Assembly: GCA_030750865.1 (NCBI GenBank)
Contig: JASMHE010000008.1
Location: 620,001 to 684,000, forward strand
Reading direction: 5' to 3'
Length of the DNA stretch: 64,000 nucleotides
DNA from: Alphaproteobacteria bacterium
GTDB taxonomy: Bacteria; Pseudomonadota; Alphaproteobacteria; Micavibrionales; Micavibrionaceae
Part shown: piece after piece, positions 35,128 to 46,048 of the stretch
Position numbering within the stretch: the stretch's first letter is position 1
How the letters are laid out: every line of letters begins with the position of its first letter
Made by a program: the position numbers and the translations under genes
Notes under the pieces: model-generated
Told to the model about the DNA's origin: nothing
What the model saw: the letters and a program-made list of their open reading frames with translations, nothing else
Database searches by the model: none

Positions 35128-36077
35128 ATGACACAGCCCAACAGCCCATACAGACAATGGATGACCGCAAAGACGCCGCAAGCGCGTGGTTTTCTGCCCT
35201 CCGGGACCGCATTTGCAACAGTTTCGAAACACTCGAGGATGAACTGACAGGCGGGCCGCTCAAAGACAAAGCGCCGGGCCGTTTCAAACGTAAACCGTGG
35301 ACAAAGGAAGACCAAAGCGCGCCACAAACAGCACCTGAACAAGCCACATCTGAGCAAGACACGCCCGAAAAAAGCGGGCAAGCCCTGCATGGCGGCGGCG
35401 AAATGTCGATGATGTATGGCCGTGTTTTTGAAAAAGTCGGCGTCAATATTTCAACCGTTTACGGCACATTTTCAGAAGAATTCCGCAAAAAAATCCCCGG
35501 CGCACTGGAAAGCGACGGCGTGTTTTGGGCCAGCGGCGTATCGTTGGTGGCGCATATGCACTCCCCGCTGGTCCCTGCCATTCACATGAATACGCGTATG
35601 ATCGTCACATCAAAACACTGGTTCGGCGGCGGCACGGATTTGAACCCGATTTACCCGGACGATACCGAAACGGCACAGTTTCACGCCGCACTGAAAGCGT
35701 GTTGCGATCGCCACGACGACACCTATTACCCCGCCTATAAAAAATGGTGCGATGAATATTTCTTCAACAAGCATCGCGGTGAAGCGCGCGGTGTCGGCGG
35801 TATTTTCTATGATTATCTGGATTCCGGATCATGGGATGACGATTTTGCCTTCACAAAAGATGTCGGTCTGACATTTGATCAAATCTATCCCGAGATTGTC
35901 CGCAAACACATGAATGACAGTTGGACAGACGAACAGCGCGAACAACAACTGATTAAGCGCGGCCATTATGCCGAATTCAATCTGGTTTATGATCGCGGCA
36001 CACAATTCGGTTTAAAAACCGGCGGGAACACCGAAGCTATCCTGATGTCTCTGCCGCCCGAAGCGAAATGGCCTTAA
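35124..36077 (+). CDS. hemF: Coproporphyrinogen III oxidase, aerobic, lacking the usual C-terminal tail
   Basis: Oxygen-dependent oxidative decarboxylation of coproporphyrinogen III in haem synthesis. 317 residues with [52 protein letters not shown] and [22 protein letters not shown]. Homologues continue after LPP with a W-[ER]-Y motif and about 20 residues ending in W-[VA]; here the chain stops at LPPEAKWP. Reading the other frames past the stop does not restore the tail, so this is a true shortening rather than a simple frameshift. An acidic, Pro/Gln-rich insertion occupies about 55-88. Confidence 0.93.
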   Translation: MNDTAQQPIQTMDDRKDAASAWFSALRDRICNSFETLEDELTGGPLKDKAPGRFKRKPWTKEDQSAPQTAPEQATSEQDTPEKSGQALHGGGEMSMMYGRVFEKVGVNISTVYGTFSEEFRKKIPGALESDGVFWASGVSLVAHMHSPLVPAIHMNTRMIVTSKHWFGGGTDLNPIYPDDTETAQFHAALKACCDRHDDTYYPAYKKWCDEYFFNKHRGEARGVGGIFYDYLDSGSWDDDFAFTKDVGLTFDQIYPEIVRKHMNDSWTDEQREQQLIKRGHYAEFNLVYDRGTQFGLKTGGNTEAILMSLPPEAKWP

Positions 36078-36126
36078 ACCAAAGCACCGAAAACAACAAC
36101 ACCGCCAGCGCCATACGCGGCGCGAC

Positions 36127-37413
36127 TTAACGACCTTCATCGTCCGCATCAATCAAATCCGCCAAACGGGCCAGGCACGCCTCTCTGTCTGCCACACAGC
36201 CACCATCGGCCCACCATGCTTCGACCTGCCCCAACAAAGCCCCCAGTAATGGCCCGGGATCGATGCCCTGCGCAATCACATCACGGCCGGACACCGGAAA
36301 TACCGGAATATCTGCCGCTTTGATCATCGCCACGCAAGCCTCAAGATCATCCGGCGGGCATTGCAACAAGCAGGTCTGCAACGTGACATCCCGATCATAA
36401 AAATACAGCATGCGTCTGATATATGGCTGAATGCGCGCTGCACCCCAGTCTGCATCCGTCTGCGGTGCGACAGACGCGCACGCCCGCATATCATCAAAAA
36501 ACCGTATCGTCCGCAGCGGCAACACAAAATCGGATTGCAACGCTGCAAACAACACATCTTCGCGTAATAACACAAAAAAGCGGGCCGCATTATGAGGCGT
36601 CCCATATGTATTTTGCCGTAAAACAAGCGCGCCCAGACGCGATAAGAGCGCCCCGTCAAACGCTTCAGAAACAGCGGACAACACATTGTTTTCAAACATA
36701 AGTTCAATCGCATCAACAACCCGCCGCGCATGTAATATTTTAAAAAATTCCTCTGTAATGCGTTCTTTCGACAACCCATCCAGCAAGGTTACATGACGGG
36801 CGCATGCCTGCACGGCCGCATCATCGGGTTCCCCCGTATCATAAGCCGCATAGAACCTGAAAAAGCGTAAAATACGCAGAGCATCTTCGCGGATACGCTG
36901 GCCGACATCGCCAATAAAACAGACATGCGCTTGCTGTGCCGCTGAAAGTCCGGTGCCGAGCGGGTCATAAACCCCGCCATCCAAATCCATATAAAGCGCA
37001 TTCATTGTAAAATCACGCCGCTTTGCATCTTCCCGCCAGTCCTGCCCGAAGGCGACTGTAGCATGGCGGCCATCACATTCAATATCAATACGAAGCGTTG
37101 TGATTTCAATAGAAACACCTTCAATCACCGCTGTCACAGTTCCGTGCGCAACCCCCGTCGGAATAACTTTGATACCGGCAGATTCTAATTTCTCCATCAC
37201 GATTTCCGGCGTAAAAACCGTCGCAACATCAACATCTTTCACCGGCACGCCCAGCAAAAGATTACGGACGGCACCGCCAACGATTAACACCTGCGGGTCT
37301 TTAGCGCCCCCTTTGGCTCCATCGTCGTCACCCGCGCCAAGCACACCAAACAGATGCCTTAACGGCTTTACAGGGAAATCGTCAGGCAATTCAATATGAT
37401 GCACAGGATTCAT
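36127..37413 (-). CDS. cca: CCA tRNA nucleotidyltransferase / poly(A) polymerase family
   Basis: 428 residues. The class II nucleotidyltransferase head has VLIVGGAVRNLLLGVPVKDVDVAT (about 43-66) with the catalytic DxD in KDVDV, then RRDFTMNALY and DPLGTG, and the neck region RIREDALRILRFFRFYA. In alphaproteobacteria such enzymes add or repair the CCA end of tRNAs. The tRNA-Leu gene in this window already encodes CCA. It overlaps the DUF1285 gene by four bases (ATGA). Confidence 0.92.
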   Translation of the reverse strand: MNPVHHIELPDDFPVKPLRHLFGVLGAGDDDGAKGGAKDPQVLIVGGAVRNLLLGVPVKDVDVATVFTPEIVMEKLESAGIKVIPTGVAHGTVTAVIEGVSIEITTLRIDIECDGRHATVAFGQDWREDAKRRDFTMNALYMDLDGGVYDPLGTGLSAAQQAHVCFIGDVGQRIREDALRILRFFRFYAAYDTGEPDDAAVQACARHVTLLDGLSKERITEEFFKILHARRVVDAIELMFENNVLSAVSEAFDGALLSRLGALVLRQNTYGTPHNAARFFVLLREDVLFAALQSDFVLPLRTIRFFDDMRACASVAPQTDADWGAARIQPYIRRMLYFYDRDVTLQTCLLQCPPDDLEACVAMIKAADIPVFPVSGRDVIAQGIDPGPLLGALLGQVEAWWADGGCVADREACLARLADLIDADDEGR

Positions 37414-37967
37414 GACAAAACACCCAATGTAAAATCATGTGTGCCGCAATGTAAAACATACCCCGCATCAGCCTCATCAAGAACACCGTCAAAAATCAGT
37501 GATGCAAAAACCGCGCGACTAACACGCGCCACCAACCCTTTGCGTACATGACAATATAAAACAGGCTCTCCGCACAGCGGTTCTTCCTTCAAAAACACAT
37601 CGCCAGATTCCCGTACAAAGACCTGTTCATCAAAATTTGTAACAAAAACAAGATCGCCATTGCTGTCAAAGCTATAATCGACGATCACAAACGGGACATC
37701 TTCAACATCGACCCCATATTGCCCGTCCGGACTCCGCAGCCAATACTTGCCGTCTTCATCAATCAACAGCCCCTTGCCCGCCATAAAGCCATGCCCTGCA
37801 CCGCCAAAAAGCGCCGCCAGCTTCTCACGTTTGATCGGTCCGGCCAGCGCACCGGAATGGTAATACCAGTTCCCATCATAATCGATCGTGAAATCATACC
37901 CGTCACGCTGCTTTTGCGCATGATCATATGATCGGTACTGTTTTGCTGTGGTATTGTCTGCATTCAT
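37410..37967 (-). CDS. DUF1285 family protein
   Basis: 185 residues. DFTIDYDGNWYYHSGALAGP, then LIDEDGKYWLRSP and DVPFVIVDYSF are the DUF1285 pattern, a beta-rich cytoplasmic fold with two related halves. Its placement directly before the CCA-adding enzyme with a coupled stop/start is common in alphaproteobacteria. A TTG five codons upstream is the other possible start; the ATG at 37967 is preferred. Confidence 0.87.
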   Translation of the reverse strand: MNADNTTAKQYRSYDHAQKQRDGYDFTIDYDGNWYYHSGALAGPIKREKLAALFGGAGHGFMAGKGLLIDEDGKYWLRSPDGQYGVDVEDVPFVIVDYSFDSNGDLVFVTNFDEQVFVRESGDVFLKEEPLCGEPVLYCHVRKGLVARVSRAVFASLIFDGVLDEADAGYVLHCGTHDFTLGVLS

Positions 37968-38046
37968 GGCACAAAGGTACAATCTGTGATGGAGAAAGTA
38001 TAGATCGTTTGTGCGGCAAACAGGGTGTCTAAATGCAGATTATCCA

Positions 38047-39768
38047 TTATCGGTCGCTGAAACAATCAACAAGGGCGCGTTCCAGCGTCGCTTTGTCCAC
38101 TGGCTTTTTAATACTGGCTTTCACATACGGATATTCTGCCAGCACATCTTCCAGCTTTGCCTGACTATATCCCGATAACAAGACAAACGGCAGTTTCGGA
38201 AAATCTTCATGAGCTTGTTGTGCAAGCTCCAGCCCTGTCACATATGGCATGGTGTAATCCGTTAGAACCGCGTCATAACAATCAGGATGTTCACGCAAAT
38301 GATCGATTGCTTCCAGACCATTTTCGCACGCATAAACCTTGTGTCCCATGCGTTCCAACATATAGGTCAGCATTTCCCGAACAGAATCCTGATCTTCGAC
38401 CAACAATATAGAAATTTCATCCTGCATTGTCGCTGTCACAGAGACATCACCATGATTTGCGCCACGTATTACATCATCCTGCACGGGGAAAAACATCTCG
38501 AATCGGGTTCCCGCCTGCGCGGTTGATCGTACGCGCATAGCAGCCTGATGCCCGATCAATATCCCCAGAACGGATGACAGGCCAAGACCACTGCCTTTAT
38601 CAAACGATTTGGTTGTAAAAAACGGATCAAAAACCTGTTCCATGATTTCGGCAGGGATTCCGCCGCCCGTATCTTCAACCACCAGCCGGATATAGGGCAA
38701 AGAACGACACACCGTGCCCAATGTATAAAGAGCCGTCCCATCCTCCGCTGTTTCGAAATGATGTTCATAGTCTTTTCTTACCGTAATCAACTCATCCGCC
38801 AATAACGCCTCATCATCGAAATCTTCCGGTTTTGCAGGCGATAATGATAATGAAAGCGTGCCATGCTGCTCACCAATTGCGTCAACCGCATTCAAACACA
38901 AATTCATCAAGAGCTGCGAAAGCTGTGTTGTGTTGCCGTATAAAATATACTTACCGGGCGCGACATCGAGCTCCACCCGCGTTGTCTTGGATAGCGTTGA
39001 TTTTAACAAAAGGGCATTATCAGACACCAGATTTGCAAAATCCACCACATCACGATCACCGCTGGACTGGCGCGAGAAGTTCATAATCTGATCGACCAAA
39101 TAACGCGCTTGTATCCCGGCCTGACGGATTCTGGCCGCAAAACCATGCTGTGCGCTCTCCGGTGACAAGTCTTCATAAAGAAATTCGGCATAGCCCATGA
39201 TCGAGGCCAGAATATTATTAAAATCATGCGCAATACCGCTAGCAAGACGTCCGATTGCTTCCATCTTCTGGCTCTGAAATATTTGTTTTTGCAGCGCTTC
39301 ATTTTCTTTTTCAGCGCGCACACGGTCCGATACATCACGCGCCGTGCCGACCAGACTGCCATCATCCAGACGTGTCAGCGACAGCTCGGCATATTTCAGC
39401 GTCCCATCCTGACATTCCACGATAGATTCACCAAACCATTCTCCGTGCCGGGAAAGATGCGGCAACACATGATCACGAATTTGGCGCTGTCCTTTGACCG
39501 AGTACACCAGTTCCCACGGCTTACCAAGAACGGCCTGCTCTTTTCCGGATGGAATTTCATGAATATCGCAGAACGCCTTATTCATATAAATAAGACGCCC
39601 TTCGGCATCAATAAAGCCAATACCGTCCCGCAACCCTTCGATCGCGGTCAACAGATGCTGCTGGCTCGAAAATGAGTCATAATCGATCTTGTCATACAAA
39701 AAACCGCCACCCTGCTTACGCGTGCCGTTTTTGTCTTTCTCTTGACCTTTTTTGGCAAATAATTTCAT
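38047..39768 (-). CDS. Hybrid sensor histidine kinase (PAS-HisKA-HATPase-receiver)
   Basis: 573 residues, no membrane segment, so cytoplasmic. A PAS domain occupies about 40-155 ([19 protein letters not shown]), the dimerisation helix has phosphoacceptor His181 in [11 protein letters not shown], the ATPase domain follows ([20 protein letters not shown], then GGGIPAE and GSGLGLSSV), and a receiver ends the chain with Asp504 in VLTDYTMP. Architecture resembles CckA without its membrane part. The LuxR-type response regulator 30 bases upstream in the same direction is its likely partner. Confidence 0.92.
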   Translation of the reverse strand: MKLFAKKGQEKDKNGTRKQGGGFLYDKIDYDSFSSQQHLLTAIEGLRDGIGFIDAEGRLIYMNKAFCDIHEIPSGKEQAVLGKPWELVYSVKGQRQIRDHVLPHLSRHGEWFGESIVECQDGTLKYAELSLTRLDDGSLVGTARDVSDRVRAEKENEALQKQIFQSQKMEAIGRLASGIAHDFNNILASIMGYAEFLYEDLSPESAQHGFAARIRQAGIQARYLVDQIMNFSRQSSGDRDVVDFANLVSDNALLLKSTLSKTTRVELDVAPGKYILYGNTTQLSQLLMNLCLNAVDAIGEQHGTLSLSLSPAKPEDFDDEALLADELITVRKDYEHHFETAEDGTALYTLGTVCRSLPYIRLVVEDTGGGIPAEIMEQVFDPFFTTKSFDKGSGLGLSSVLGILIGHQAAMRVRSTAQAGTRFEMFFPVQDDVIRGANHGDVSVTATMQDEISILLVEDQDSVREMLTYMLERMGHKVYACENGLEAIDHLREHPDCYDAVLTDYTMPYVTGLELAQQAHEDFPKLPFVLLSGYSQAKLEDVLAEYPYVKASIKKPVDKATLERALVDCFSDR

Positions 39769-39798
39769 GCTTATTCATTTGCCCCTTACACTTTAAAC

Positions 39799-40488
39799 TT
39801 ATGATTTCACTGGCTCGACAAGTTCCATTTCCTGCGCAATTAACGCGGCCTGCGTTCTGTTCTTTGCACCCAACTTGCGGCACACGCCCCTGACATGCAG
39901 CTTGACCGTCACAACCTGCAGATCAAGCGCCCGCGCAATATCTTTGTTGGATGCGCCTGCCAGCAAATAAGAGAGAACTTCACTTTCACGCCGTGTTAAA
40001 TTGCTGCCATCCGGCATATCTGTCGTAGCCGTTTTCTTATCCTTGCCCGTAACATGCGCACCGCCATTGAAATAAGACGGCATAATGTCATTCGTATTGT
40101 GATCCATCGCGACAAACACCTTGTCATGTTGCACAATGTCGCGCATACCGTTTAATAGCGCCTTGCCCGTCAATGTCTTGGGAAAATAGCCGACAGCGCC
40201 CATATCCAGCGCTTCGTCAACATCTTTCTTTTCCGCAAGACCGGACAATAGCGCCACTTTTATATCGGGGAATTCGTGCCTGATTTTGCGCATACCTTCC
40301 AGTCCATCCATCCCCGGCATCTTGAAATCTAGCAAAACCAGATCAATACCCTCATGCGATTCCATTTTCTCGATCGCTTCATGAATATCTCTGGCAATGA
40401 TAATTTCCGTGTCCGGGTCGGCACGACCGATATATTGCACAAGCGCTTCCCTGAACAATGTATGGTCATCGGCAAATAAAATTTTCAA
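39799..40488 (-). CDS. LuxR/NarL-family response regulator
   Basis: 229 residues. Receiver domain at 1-120 (MKILFADDHTLFRE; phosphoacceptor in VLLDFKMPGMDG) and C-terminal LuxR helix-turn-helix (LTRRESEVLSYLLAGASNKDIAR, about 165-225). A TTG start at 40488 is chosen because MKILFADDH is the usual first stretch and GGGG lies ahead; the frame is open 15 codons further upstream. It begins the transcript with the hybrid kinase and probably acts downstream of it. Confidence 0.87.
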   Translation of the reverse strand: MKILFADDHTLFREALVQYIGRADPDTEIIIARDIHEAIEKMESHEGIDLVLLDFKMPGMDGLEGMRKIRHEFPDIKVALLSGLAEKKDVDEALDMGAVGYFPKTLTGKALLNGMRDIVQHDKVFVAMDHNTNDIMPSYFNGGAHVTGKDKKTATTDMPDGSNLTRRESEVLSYLLAGASNKDIARALDLQVVTVKLHVRGVCRKLGAKNRTQAALIAQEMELVEPVKS

Positions 40489-40639
40489 AATTAGCCCCAC
40501 GCTTTTATTTACACACACATAAATCACCCACAACCCAGGGTAATCAACGCATTATCGCATGGTAGCATAAATTGGTAAATTTTTTATTGTGATGAATACG
40601 CGGATATTGGTCCACAGACAGTGATCACGCGCGAAGCTA

Positions 40640-42634
40640 TCAACAGCTTCTGCACTGTCCCATATCGTTGAACATATGCTGATAGACATACCAGCCTTCC
40701 ATCACGCGTTGCACATAATTTCTGGTTTCATAGATCGGAATCATTTCAATCCAGTCAATCATGTCGATTTGGCTTGTGCGAGGATCGCCCATTTCCCGCA
40801 ACCATCGCGACACACGCCCCGGACCGGCATTATAAGACGCAATGGCAAGCGGCGCGGATTGATCAAAGCGGTCAAGCATTTCGCGAATATAATACGCCCC
40901 CAGCGATACGTTATATTCAGGCCGCTGGGTCAACCATGCCTTGCTGTATTTCATGCTGTGTTTACGCGCCACACCTGCGGCCGTCGATGGCATCAACTGC
41001 ATTAAACCGCGCGCACCCGCAGGGCTTTGCGCCGTATGGTTAAATTCGCTTTCCTGCCGGATCAAGGCATGCACAAGCCCCCAGTCTATGTCCATGTTCA
41101 AACGGCTAACCTTACTGAGGATCGTCGGGTACGCATACGTAACAGGCAGATTCGTTTTACCCATCGCCCGTTTCGACAAGCGGATGGCATTGTGCAGATG
41201 GTTAAAACGGACCGACAGGCGCGCCAGCAAATCAAGCTCGTTATGATCCGATATCTGCACAATCAGCGCATCAAGGAAATCGGTTGTCTCTTCACGCAAG
41301 CCCGCCTCATGTAAAATCATTGCAATCTGGACCATATCCCTGCTGTAAAACTCCGCCGCACTGCGCGGGTCAATCGACTGCATGACCGGATCTTTGATTG
41401 ATGGCTTTTGCTGCAAGATATCCAAAGCGCGCTGACCGTAAAACGTTGTTTCATAGCGCGCCGCAATTCTATACCACTGTGTGGCGACGTCTTTACGCCC
41501 CATCGCCTGACTTGCCCGTCCCGTCCAGTATGCGCCGCGCGAAAGGCTGATCGGCATGGATACGTTTTTGTACAAACGTTCAAAATGAACAAAGGCCTGA
41601 TCCGGCTTATTCAGAAAACGCAACGATAGCCAGCCACATAAAAATTCGGCCTGCGCAAAACCGAACCCGTCCGTCTGAATATGCCGCGACGCCAGTACAT
41701 ATGCGCTTTCATATTGTTTTTTCTCGATCAAACGCCGGATAATCACGTGCCGTTCATGCCACCATTCATATTGGTTTGTAATACGGTTATCACTGGACGC
41801 GTAATGTAGCAGTTCCATCGCGCCAAAATCATCATCATGTTCGCGGCGCCATTTGATACGGTCCAGTGTCAGTCCCGGATCACGTGTTAACCGCGCAGGC
41901 ACTTTGCCAATCAACGCATCCACACCCGGCGTATTTGTAGCCAGTGCAATACGGGCCTCGATCAATGCGGCATAGCCGTTTGGCATGGTAGCTGCCAGAT
42001 TACGGGCATTGGTGTAATAATCATGCTGCAATAACAGATCAAGGCGCCGGGCATTTGTATCCGTATCCAACAGCCGTCCGTATTTTTTCAGAAATTCCGT
42101 TTGCGTTTCCGTGGCCAGTAACGTTGTCGCCCACCATTCCCGGAACACATCTTTTTTCCGGTGACGCAACCCAATCGCATCAAGCGCGCGCAGATAAAGC
42201 GCCATACCATCAGCCGTGCGCGGCTCATGCTCTGTGAACCATTCAATAATATCCCACGCGGACAAGCGGTCTGACATGGCTTTTTCCGCCTCGAAAATCA
42301 ACAAGCCGCGCTTGGGCCAGTCCGGATTCTGTTTCACGAAGGCCGATACGCGTTCGAACTGCACGTTATTACGGCCTTTTGTATAGTAAAACCAGTAATA
42401 TAGCCGTTCTAACAACGGGTCTTGTGCTGCGACGACCAGCTTTTTCGCTTTCGTCCATTGGCCTTTATCAATCGCCTGCAAGGCCTGTATCACCTTTTGT
42501 TTTTCGTCTGCGGATTCAAGCCAGCGTGGCGTGGATTGATCCCATGCGTAATCCTGTGCCGAAGATGGCGCAGACACGCACAAAAGCCCCATCAATAGGC
42601 TGCCAAGAAAAACACGGCTTTTCTTGCATGACAC
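40640..42634 (-). CDS. slt: Soluble lytic murein transglycosylase
   Basis: Periplasmic enzyme cleaving peptidoglycan glycan strands with formation of anhydromuropeptides. 664 residues from a GTG at 42634, which gives a proper signal peptide (MSCKKSRVFLGSLL to SAPSSA, cleavage near 27). A long helical superhelix (about 50-490) precedes the goose-lysozyme-like domain with catalytic Glu528 in IRQESEFN, GARGLMQLMPSTA and IASYNAGPGRVSRWL. The frame stays open upstream to 43036 but that part overlaps dapA and has no signal peptide in place. Divergent from dapA. Confidence 0.9.
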   Translation of the reverse strand: MSCKKSRVFLGSLLMGLLCVSAPSSAQDYAWDQSTPRWLESADEKQKVIQALQAIDKGQWTKAKKLVVAAQDPLLERLYYWFYYTKGRNNVQFERVSAFVKQNPDWPKRGLLIFEAEKAMSDRLSAWDIIEWFTEHEPRTADGMALYLRALDAIGLRHRKKDVFREWWATTLLATETQTEFLKKYGRLLDTDTNARRLDLLLQHDYYTNARNLAATMPNGYAALIEARIALATNTPGVDALIGKVPARLTRDPGLTLDRIKWRREHDDDFGAMELLHYASSDNRITNQYEWWHERHVIIRRLIEKKQYESAYVLASRHIQTDGFGFAQAEFLCGWLSLRFLNKPDQAFVHFERLYKNVSMPISLSRGAYWTGRASQAMGRKDVATQWYRIAARYETTFYGQRALDILQQKPSIKDPVMQSIDPRSAAEFYSRDMVQIAMILHEAGLREETTDFLDALIVQISDHNELDLLARLSVRFNHLHNAIRLSKRAMGKTNLPVTYAYPTILSKVSRLNMDIDWGLVHALIRQESEFNHTAQSPAGARGLMQLMPSTAAGVARKHSMKYSKAWLTQRPEYNVSLGAYYIREMLDRFDQSAPLAIASYNAGPGRVSRWLREMGDPRTSQIDMIDWIEMIPIYETRNYVQRVMEGWYVYQHMFNDMGQCRSC

Positions 42635-42685
42635 GAAAGATAGCGCTAGTGTAGCGGCACGACTTATATCATGGAGAATAGCACA

Positions 42686-43582
42686 ATGTTTTATGGATCG
42701 ATCACAGCGTTGGTAACACCATTCAAAGATAACGAAATCGACTGGGATTCCTTTGAAAATCTTGTCGAACGACAGATCGCAAGCGGCACGCATGCGCTTG
42801 TACCATGTGGAACGACCGGTGAATCTCCTACGCTTTCTCATGAAGAACATATGCGACTTGTAGAGCGCTGTGTCAACATTACACAAAAACGCGTACCCGT
42901 TATTGCGGGGACAGGATCGAACTCCACAAAAGAAGCCATCTACCTGACCGAACACGCGAAAAGCGCCGGTGCAGATGCCGCACTGGTGGTTACACCCTAT
43001 TACAACAAGCCGACACAAGACGGTCTTTACGCCCATTACAAAGCGATCAACGATGCTGTTGATATCCCGATTATTATTTACAACATCCCGGGGCGCTGCG
43101 TGATTGAAATGAACGTCGAAACAATGGCCGAACTCGCAAAACTGAAAAATATTGTCGGTGTCAAAGATGCCACAAACGATTTGTCACGCGTCAAGAAAAC
43201 CCTTGATGCCATCGGACCGGATTTTTGCCAGCTTTCCGGCGAAGACCCCACCATTTACGAATTCCTGAAAGAAGGCGGACATGGCTGCATTTCCGTCACA
43301 TCCAATGTCGCGCCCGAATTATGCGCCACACTGCATGAAAAATGGCGCGCAGATGATCACGCCGCGGCGCATGCCCTGCACGAACGCCTATCGCCCCTTC
43401 ACGAGGCTCTGTTCGTCGAGTCTTCTCCGCAACCTGTTAAATATGCGCTGTCCCGTCTTGGCCTGTGCACAGACGAAGTCCGCTTGCCCCTGATACCGGC
43501 GTCGGCGCATGCACGCCAGACTGTCGATGCGGCGATGGAAAAAGCAGGTATCGCAACAGAGACGGCAAGTCAGGTCGCATAA
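42686..43582 (+). CDS. dapA: 4-hydroxy-tetrahydrodipicolinate synthase
   Basis: Condenses pyruvate with aspartate semialdehyde in lysine and diaminopimelate synthesis. 298 residues, the usual length. GSITALVTPF at the start, GTTGESPTL, VTPYYNKPTQ with the catalytic Tyr, and the Schiff-base Lys160 in GVKDATND. The ATG at 42686 is preferred to 42671 because GGAG sits nine bases ahead and family members begin MF-GSITALVTPF. The slt-dapA-smpB order recurs in alphaproteobacteria. Confidence 0.96.
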   Translation: MFYGSITALVTPFKDNEIDWDSFENLVERQIASGTHALVPCGTTGESPTLSHEEHMRLVERCVNITQKRVPVIAGTGSNSTKEAIYLTEHAKSAGADAALVVTPYYNKPTQDGLYAHYKAINDAVDIPIIIYNIPGRCVIEMNVETMAELAKLKNIVGVKDATNDLSRVKKTLDAIGPDFCQLSGEDPTIYEFLKEGGHGCISVTSNVAPELCATLHEKWRADDHAAAHALHERLSPLHEALFVESSPQPVKYALSRLGLCTDEVRLPLIPASAHARQTVDAAMEKAGIATETASQVA

Positions 43583-43628
43583 CAGAACAAAATAACAACA
43601 CTCACATCGTCACAAATCAGTTGATCCC

Positions 43629-44123
43629 ATGTCTTCAGGTAAAAAGAAAAAGTCCGGTATGTTATCGGTGAACGCAACATTCGCCGAAAACCGCCGTGCA
43701 AAATTCGAATATCATATCGAAGACACATTCGAAGCCGGCATTGCGCTGACCGGCACCGAAGTAAAATCACTACGCCTGTCCCAATGCAGTATCAACGAAG
43801 CCCATGTCGGGTTCAAAGACGGTGATGTCTGCCTGTTTAATGCGCATATTGCAGAATACATGCAAGCTGGCGAACATTTGCAACATGACCCGAAACGTAT
43901 CCGCAAATTGCTGTTACACAAGCGCGAAATTCATAAGTTACTCGGCGCCGTAAACCGCGAAGGATATACAATCGTTCCGCTTAAGGGGTACTTCAACGAG
44001 CGCGGTATCGCCAAGCTCTTGATCGGGCTGGCAAAAGGTAAAAAGCAGCACGACAAACGCGACACCATGAAAAAACGTGACTGGGGCCGCGAGAAACAGA
44101 GACTCCTGCGCGACAAAGGGTGA
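43629..44123 (+). CDS. smpB: SsrA-binding protein SmpB
   Basis: Binds tmRNA and guides it to stalled ribosomes. 164 residues: beta-barrel core with NRRAKFEYHIEDTFEAGI, TGTEVKSLR, and HDPKRIRKLLLHKREI, then the basic C-terminal tail KKQHDKRDTMKKRDWGREKQ that enters the ribosome. No tmRNA gene is visible in this window. Confidence 0.97.
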   Translation: MSSGKKKKSGMLSVNATFAENRRAKFEYHIEDTFEAGIALTGTEVKSLRLSQCSINEAHVGFKDGDVCLFNAHIAEYMQAGEHLQHDPKRIRKLLLHKREIHKLLGAVNREGYTIVPLKGYFNERGIAKLLIGLAKGKKQHDKRDTMKKRDWGREKQRLLRDKG

Positions 44124-44212
44124 TGGAGCAGCGCAATAAAATTTGCATTATCGCAAATAAAAGCGTATAAGTCTTACCATTCCAAAATCACAACGCGACA
44201 GGACATATAAAG

Positions 44213-46036
44213 ATGAGCCACACCGTAGATACGACAAATCTCGAACAGCGCATTGATGCAGGTCAGGGACACAAAAAAGCCGATCTGGTCATTAAAAATG
44301 TCAACATCATGAACATGAAAATGGGCAAGACCTATCAAGGGGATATCGCCATTGTCGATAACCAGATTGTCGGTGTATGCGATTCTTACGACGGTGTCGA
44401 AGAAATTGACGGCACGGGCCTGTATGCCGCACCCGGTTTTATTGATACGCATGTACATATCGAAAGCTCTCTTGTCACACCGATGGAATTTGACCGCATG
44501 GTCCTGCCGCGCGGTACAACAACCGTTATTTGCGACCCGCATGAAATGGCCAATGTGCGCGGCACGGAATCATTTGATTTCTTCTTTGAATGTGCCGAAG
44601 CCGCGTTGCTGGATATCGAAGTCAACCTGTCATCCTGTGTCCCTGCCACACCGATCAGCACATCCGGTGCGGCGATCTTTGCAAAAGACCTTATTCCGTA
44701 CATGGACCGCGCACTCGGTCTCGCCGAGGTCATGAACATTCCGGGCGTATTGAACAAAGACCCGGACATGATGCAAAAACTCGGCCTTTTTCAAGGCCGT
44801 CATATTGACGGTCATATGCCCGGTCTTGGCACCGATCGATCACACGGCCCTATGATTAACGCCCTGTCTGCTGCGGGTATTTCAACAGACCATGAATGTT
44901 CCAAACAAACACCGGCGCACGAACGCAAAGCCCCGTCCATTACAGAAATTTTCGAGAAAATGAAACGCGGCGTCAACATTCTGGTCCGCGAAGGCACAAC
45001 AGCCCAGAACCTTGAAGATTTGCTGGAAATCATCACAACGGAAAACTCTTATTCAACAGCCTTTTGTACAGATGATTTCCACCCTGCCGATATCATTGAT
45101 AACGGCCATATCAACCACCTGATCAAAAAAGCCATCGCGCTTTACGATCCTGAAATTCACGAAACATCAAAAGAACGCCACATCATGAATGTGTACCGTA
45201 TGGCAAGCTATGCGGCCGCGCTGAATTTCGGCTTACATGACAAAGGCTTGATCGAGCCGAACAAACGCGCCGATATCGTATTGTTGTCCGATCCGGAAAC
45301 ATGTGAAATCGCAAGTGTGATTAAAGACGGCAAAGTCATCACAGAACAAAGTTTTGAAAACCGTCCGGTCGTTGAACTGAAAGGATTGAATTCCGTTCAT
45401 ATCGACCCGATCACGGCAGACAAGCTGCAACTCAAGTCCGACAATCCGCAAATTCCTGTGGCCCGTGTTTTACCAAACGATCTGATCACACCGGGATTTG
45501 ACGCAGAGCTGGATATCAAAGACGGCACGCTGCAACCCGATCTGGATAAAGACATCCTGAAATGCGCCGTTCTGGAACGCCACGGCAAAACAGACGGGAA
45601 TATCGGCATTGGCTTTGTAAACGGTTTTGGCTTCAAAGACGGCGCGATCGCGGCCTCTGTCGGCCACGACGATCACAACATCACCGTTGTCGGTGCCAAT
45701 GATGATGATATGGCCCTTGCGGTCAATACCATTCGTGACATGGATGGCGGATATGTTGTTGTCAAAGACGGCGAAGTCAAGGCCAAGCTGGCATTGCCGG
45801 TCGCAGGTCTGATGTCGGACCAGACATTCGAAAATGTTGCCGCACAAGAGCGCGACATTCGCAGAGAAGCACTGGCCCTGTCCGCGGAAGGTAATTCACC
45901 ATTGACGCAACCATTGCAAACACTGGCCTTTATTTCTCTCAGCGTTATTCCGGATGTGCGTATTTGTGATGTCGGCATCACCAGAAATGACGGCAAAGGG
46001 CCGGTTCTGGTAAATGACCAACGCCCGAAACCATAA
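44213..46036 (+). CDS. ade: Adenine deaminase
   Basis: Deaminates adenine to hypoxanthine in purine salvage. 607 residues of the amidohydrolase-fold AdeC type: metal-binding DTHVHIESS near 82-90, CDPHEMANV, HIDGHMPG, then GISTDHE and FCTDDFHP. The C-terminal half (DHDNITVVGANDDDM, LALPVAGLMSD) is the family's own domain. Expression is from its own unit; a terminator-like stem follows about 200 bases on. Confidence 0.95.
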   Translation: MSHTVDTTNLEQRIDAGQGHKKADLVIKNVNIMNMKMGKTYQGDIAIVDNQIVGVCDSYDGVEEIDGTGLYAAPGFIDTHVHIESSLVTPMEFDRMVLPRGTTTVICDPHEMANVRGTESFDFFFECAEAALLDIEVNLSSCVPATPISTSGAAIFAKDLIPYMDRALGLAEVMNIPGVLNKDPDMMQKLGLFQGRHIDGHMPGLGTDRSHGPMINALSAAGISTDHECSKQTPAHERKAPSITEIFEKMKRGVNILVREGTTAQNLEDLLEIITTENSYSTAFCTDDFHPADIIDNGHINHLIKKAIALYDPEIHETSKERHIMNVYRMASYAAALNFGLHDKGLIEPNKRADIVLLSDPETCEIASVIKDGKVITEQSFENRPVVELKGLNSVHIDPITADKLQLKSDNPQIPVARVLPNDLITPGFDAELDIKDGTLQPDLDKDILKCAVLERHGKTDGNIGIGFVNGFGFKDGAIAASVGHDDHNITVVGANDDDMALAVNTIRDMDGGYVVVKDGEVKAKLALPVAGLMSDQTFENVAAQERDIRREALALSAEGNSPLTQPLQTLAFISLSVIPDVRICDVGITRNDGKGPVLVNDQRPKP

Positions 46037-46048
46037 AGACCGATGCTA

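Noticed and set aside
42635-43036. Longer N-terminus of the lytic transglycosylase
   Set aside because: The extra 134 codons are antisense to dapA and would put the signal peptide in the middle of the protein.
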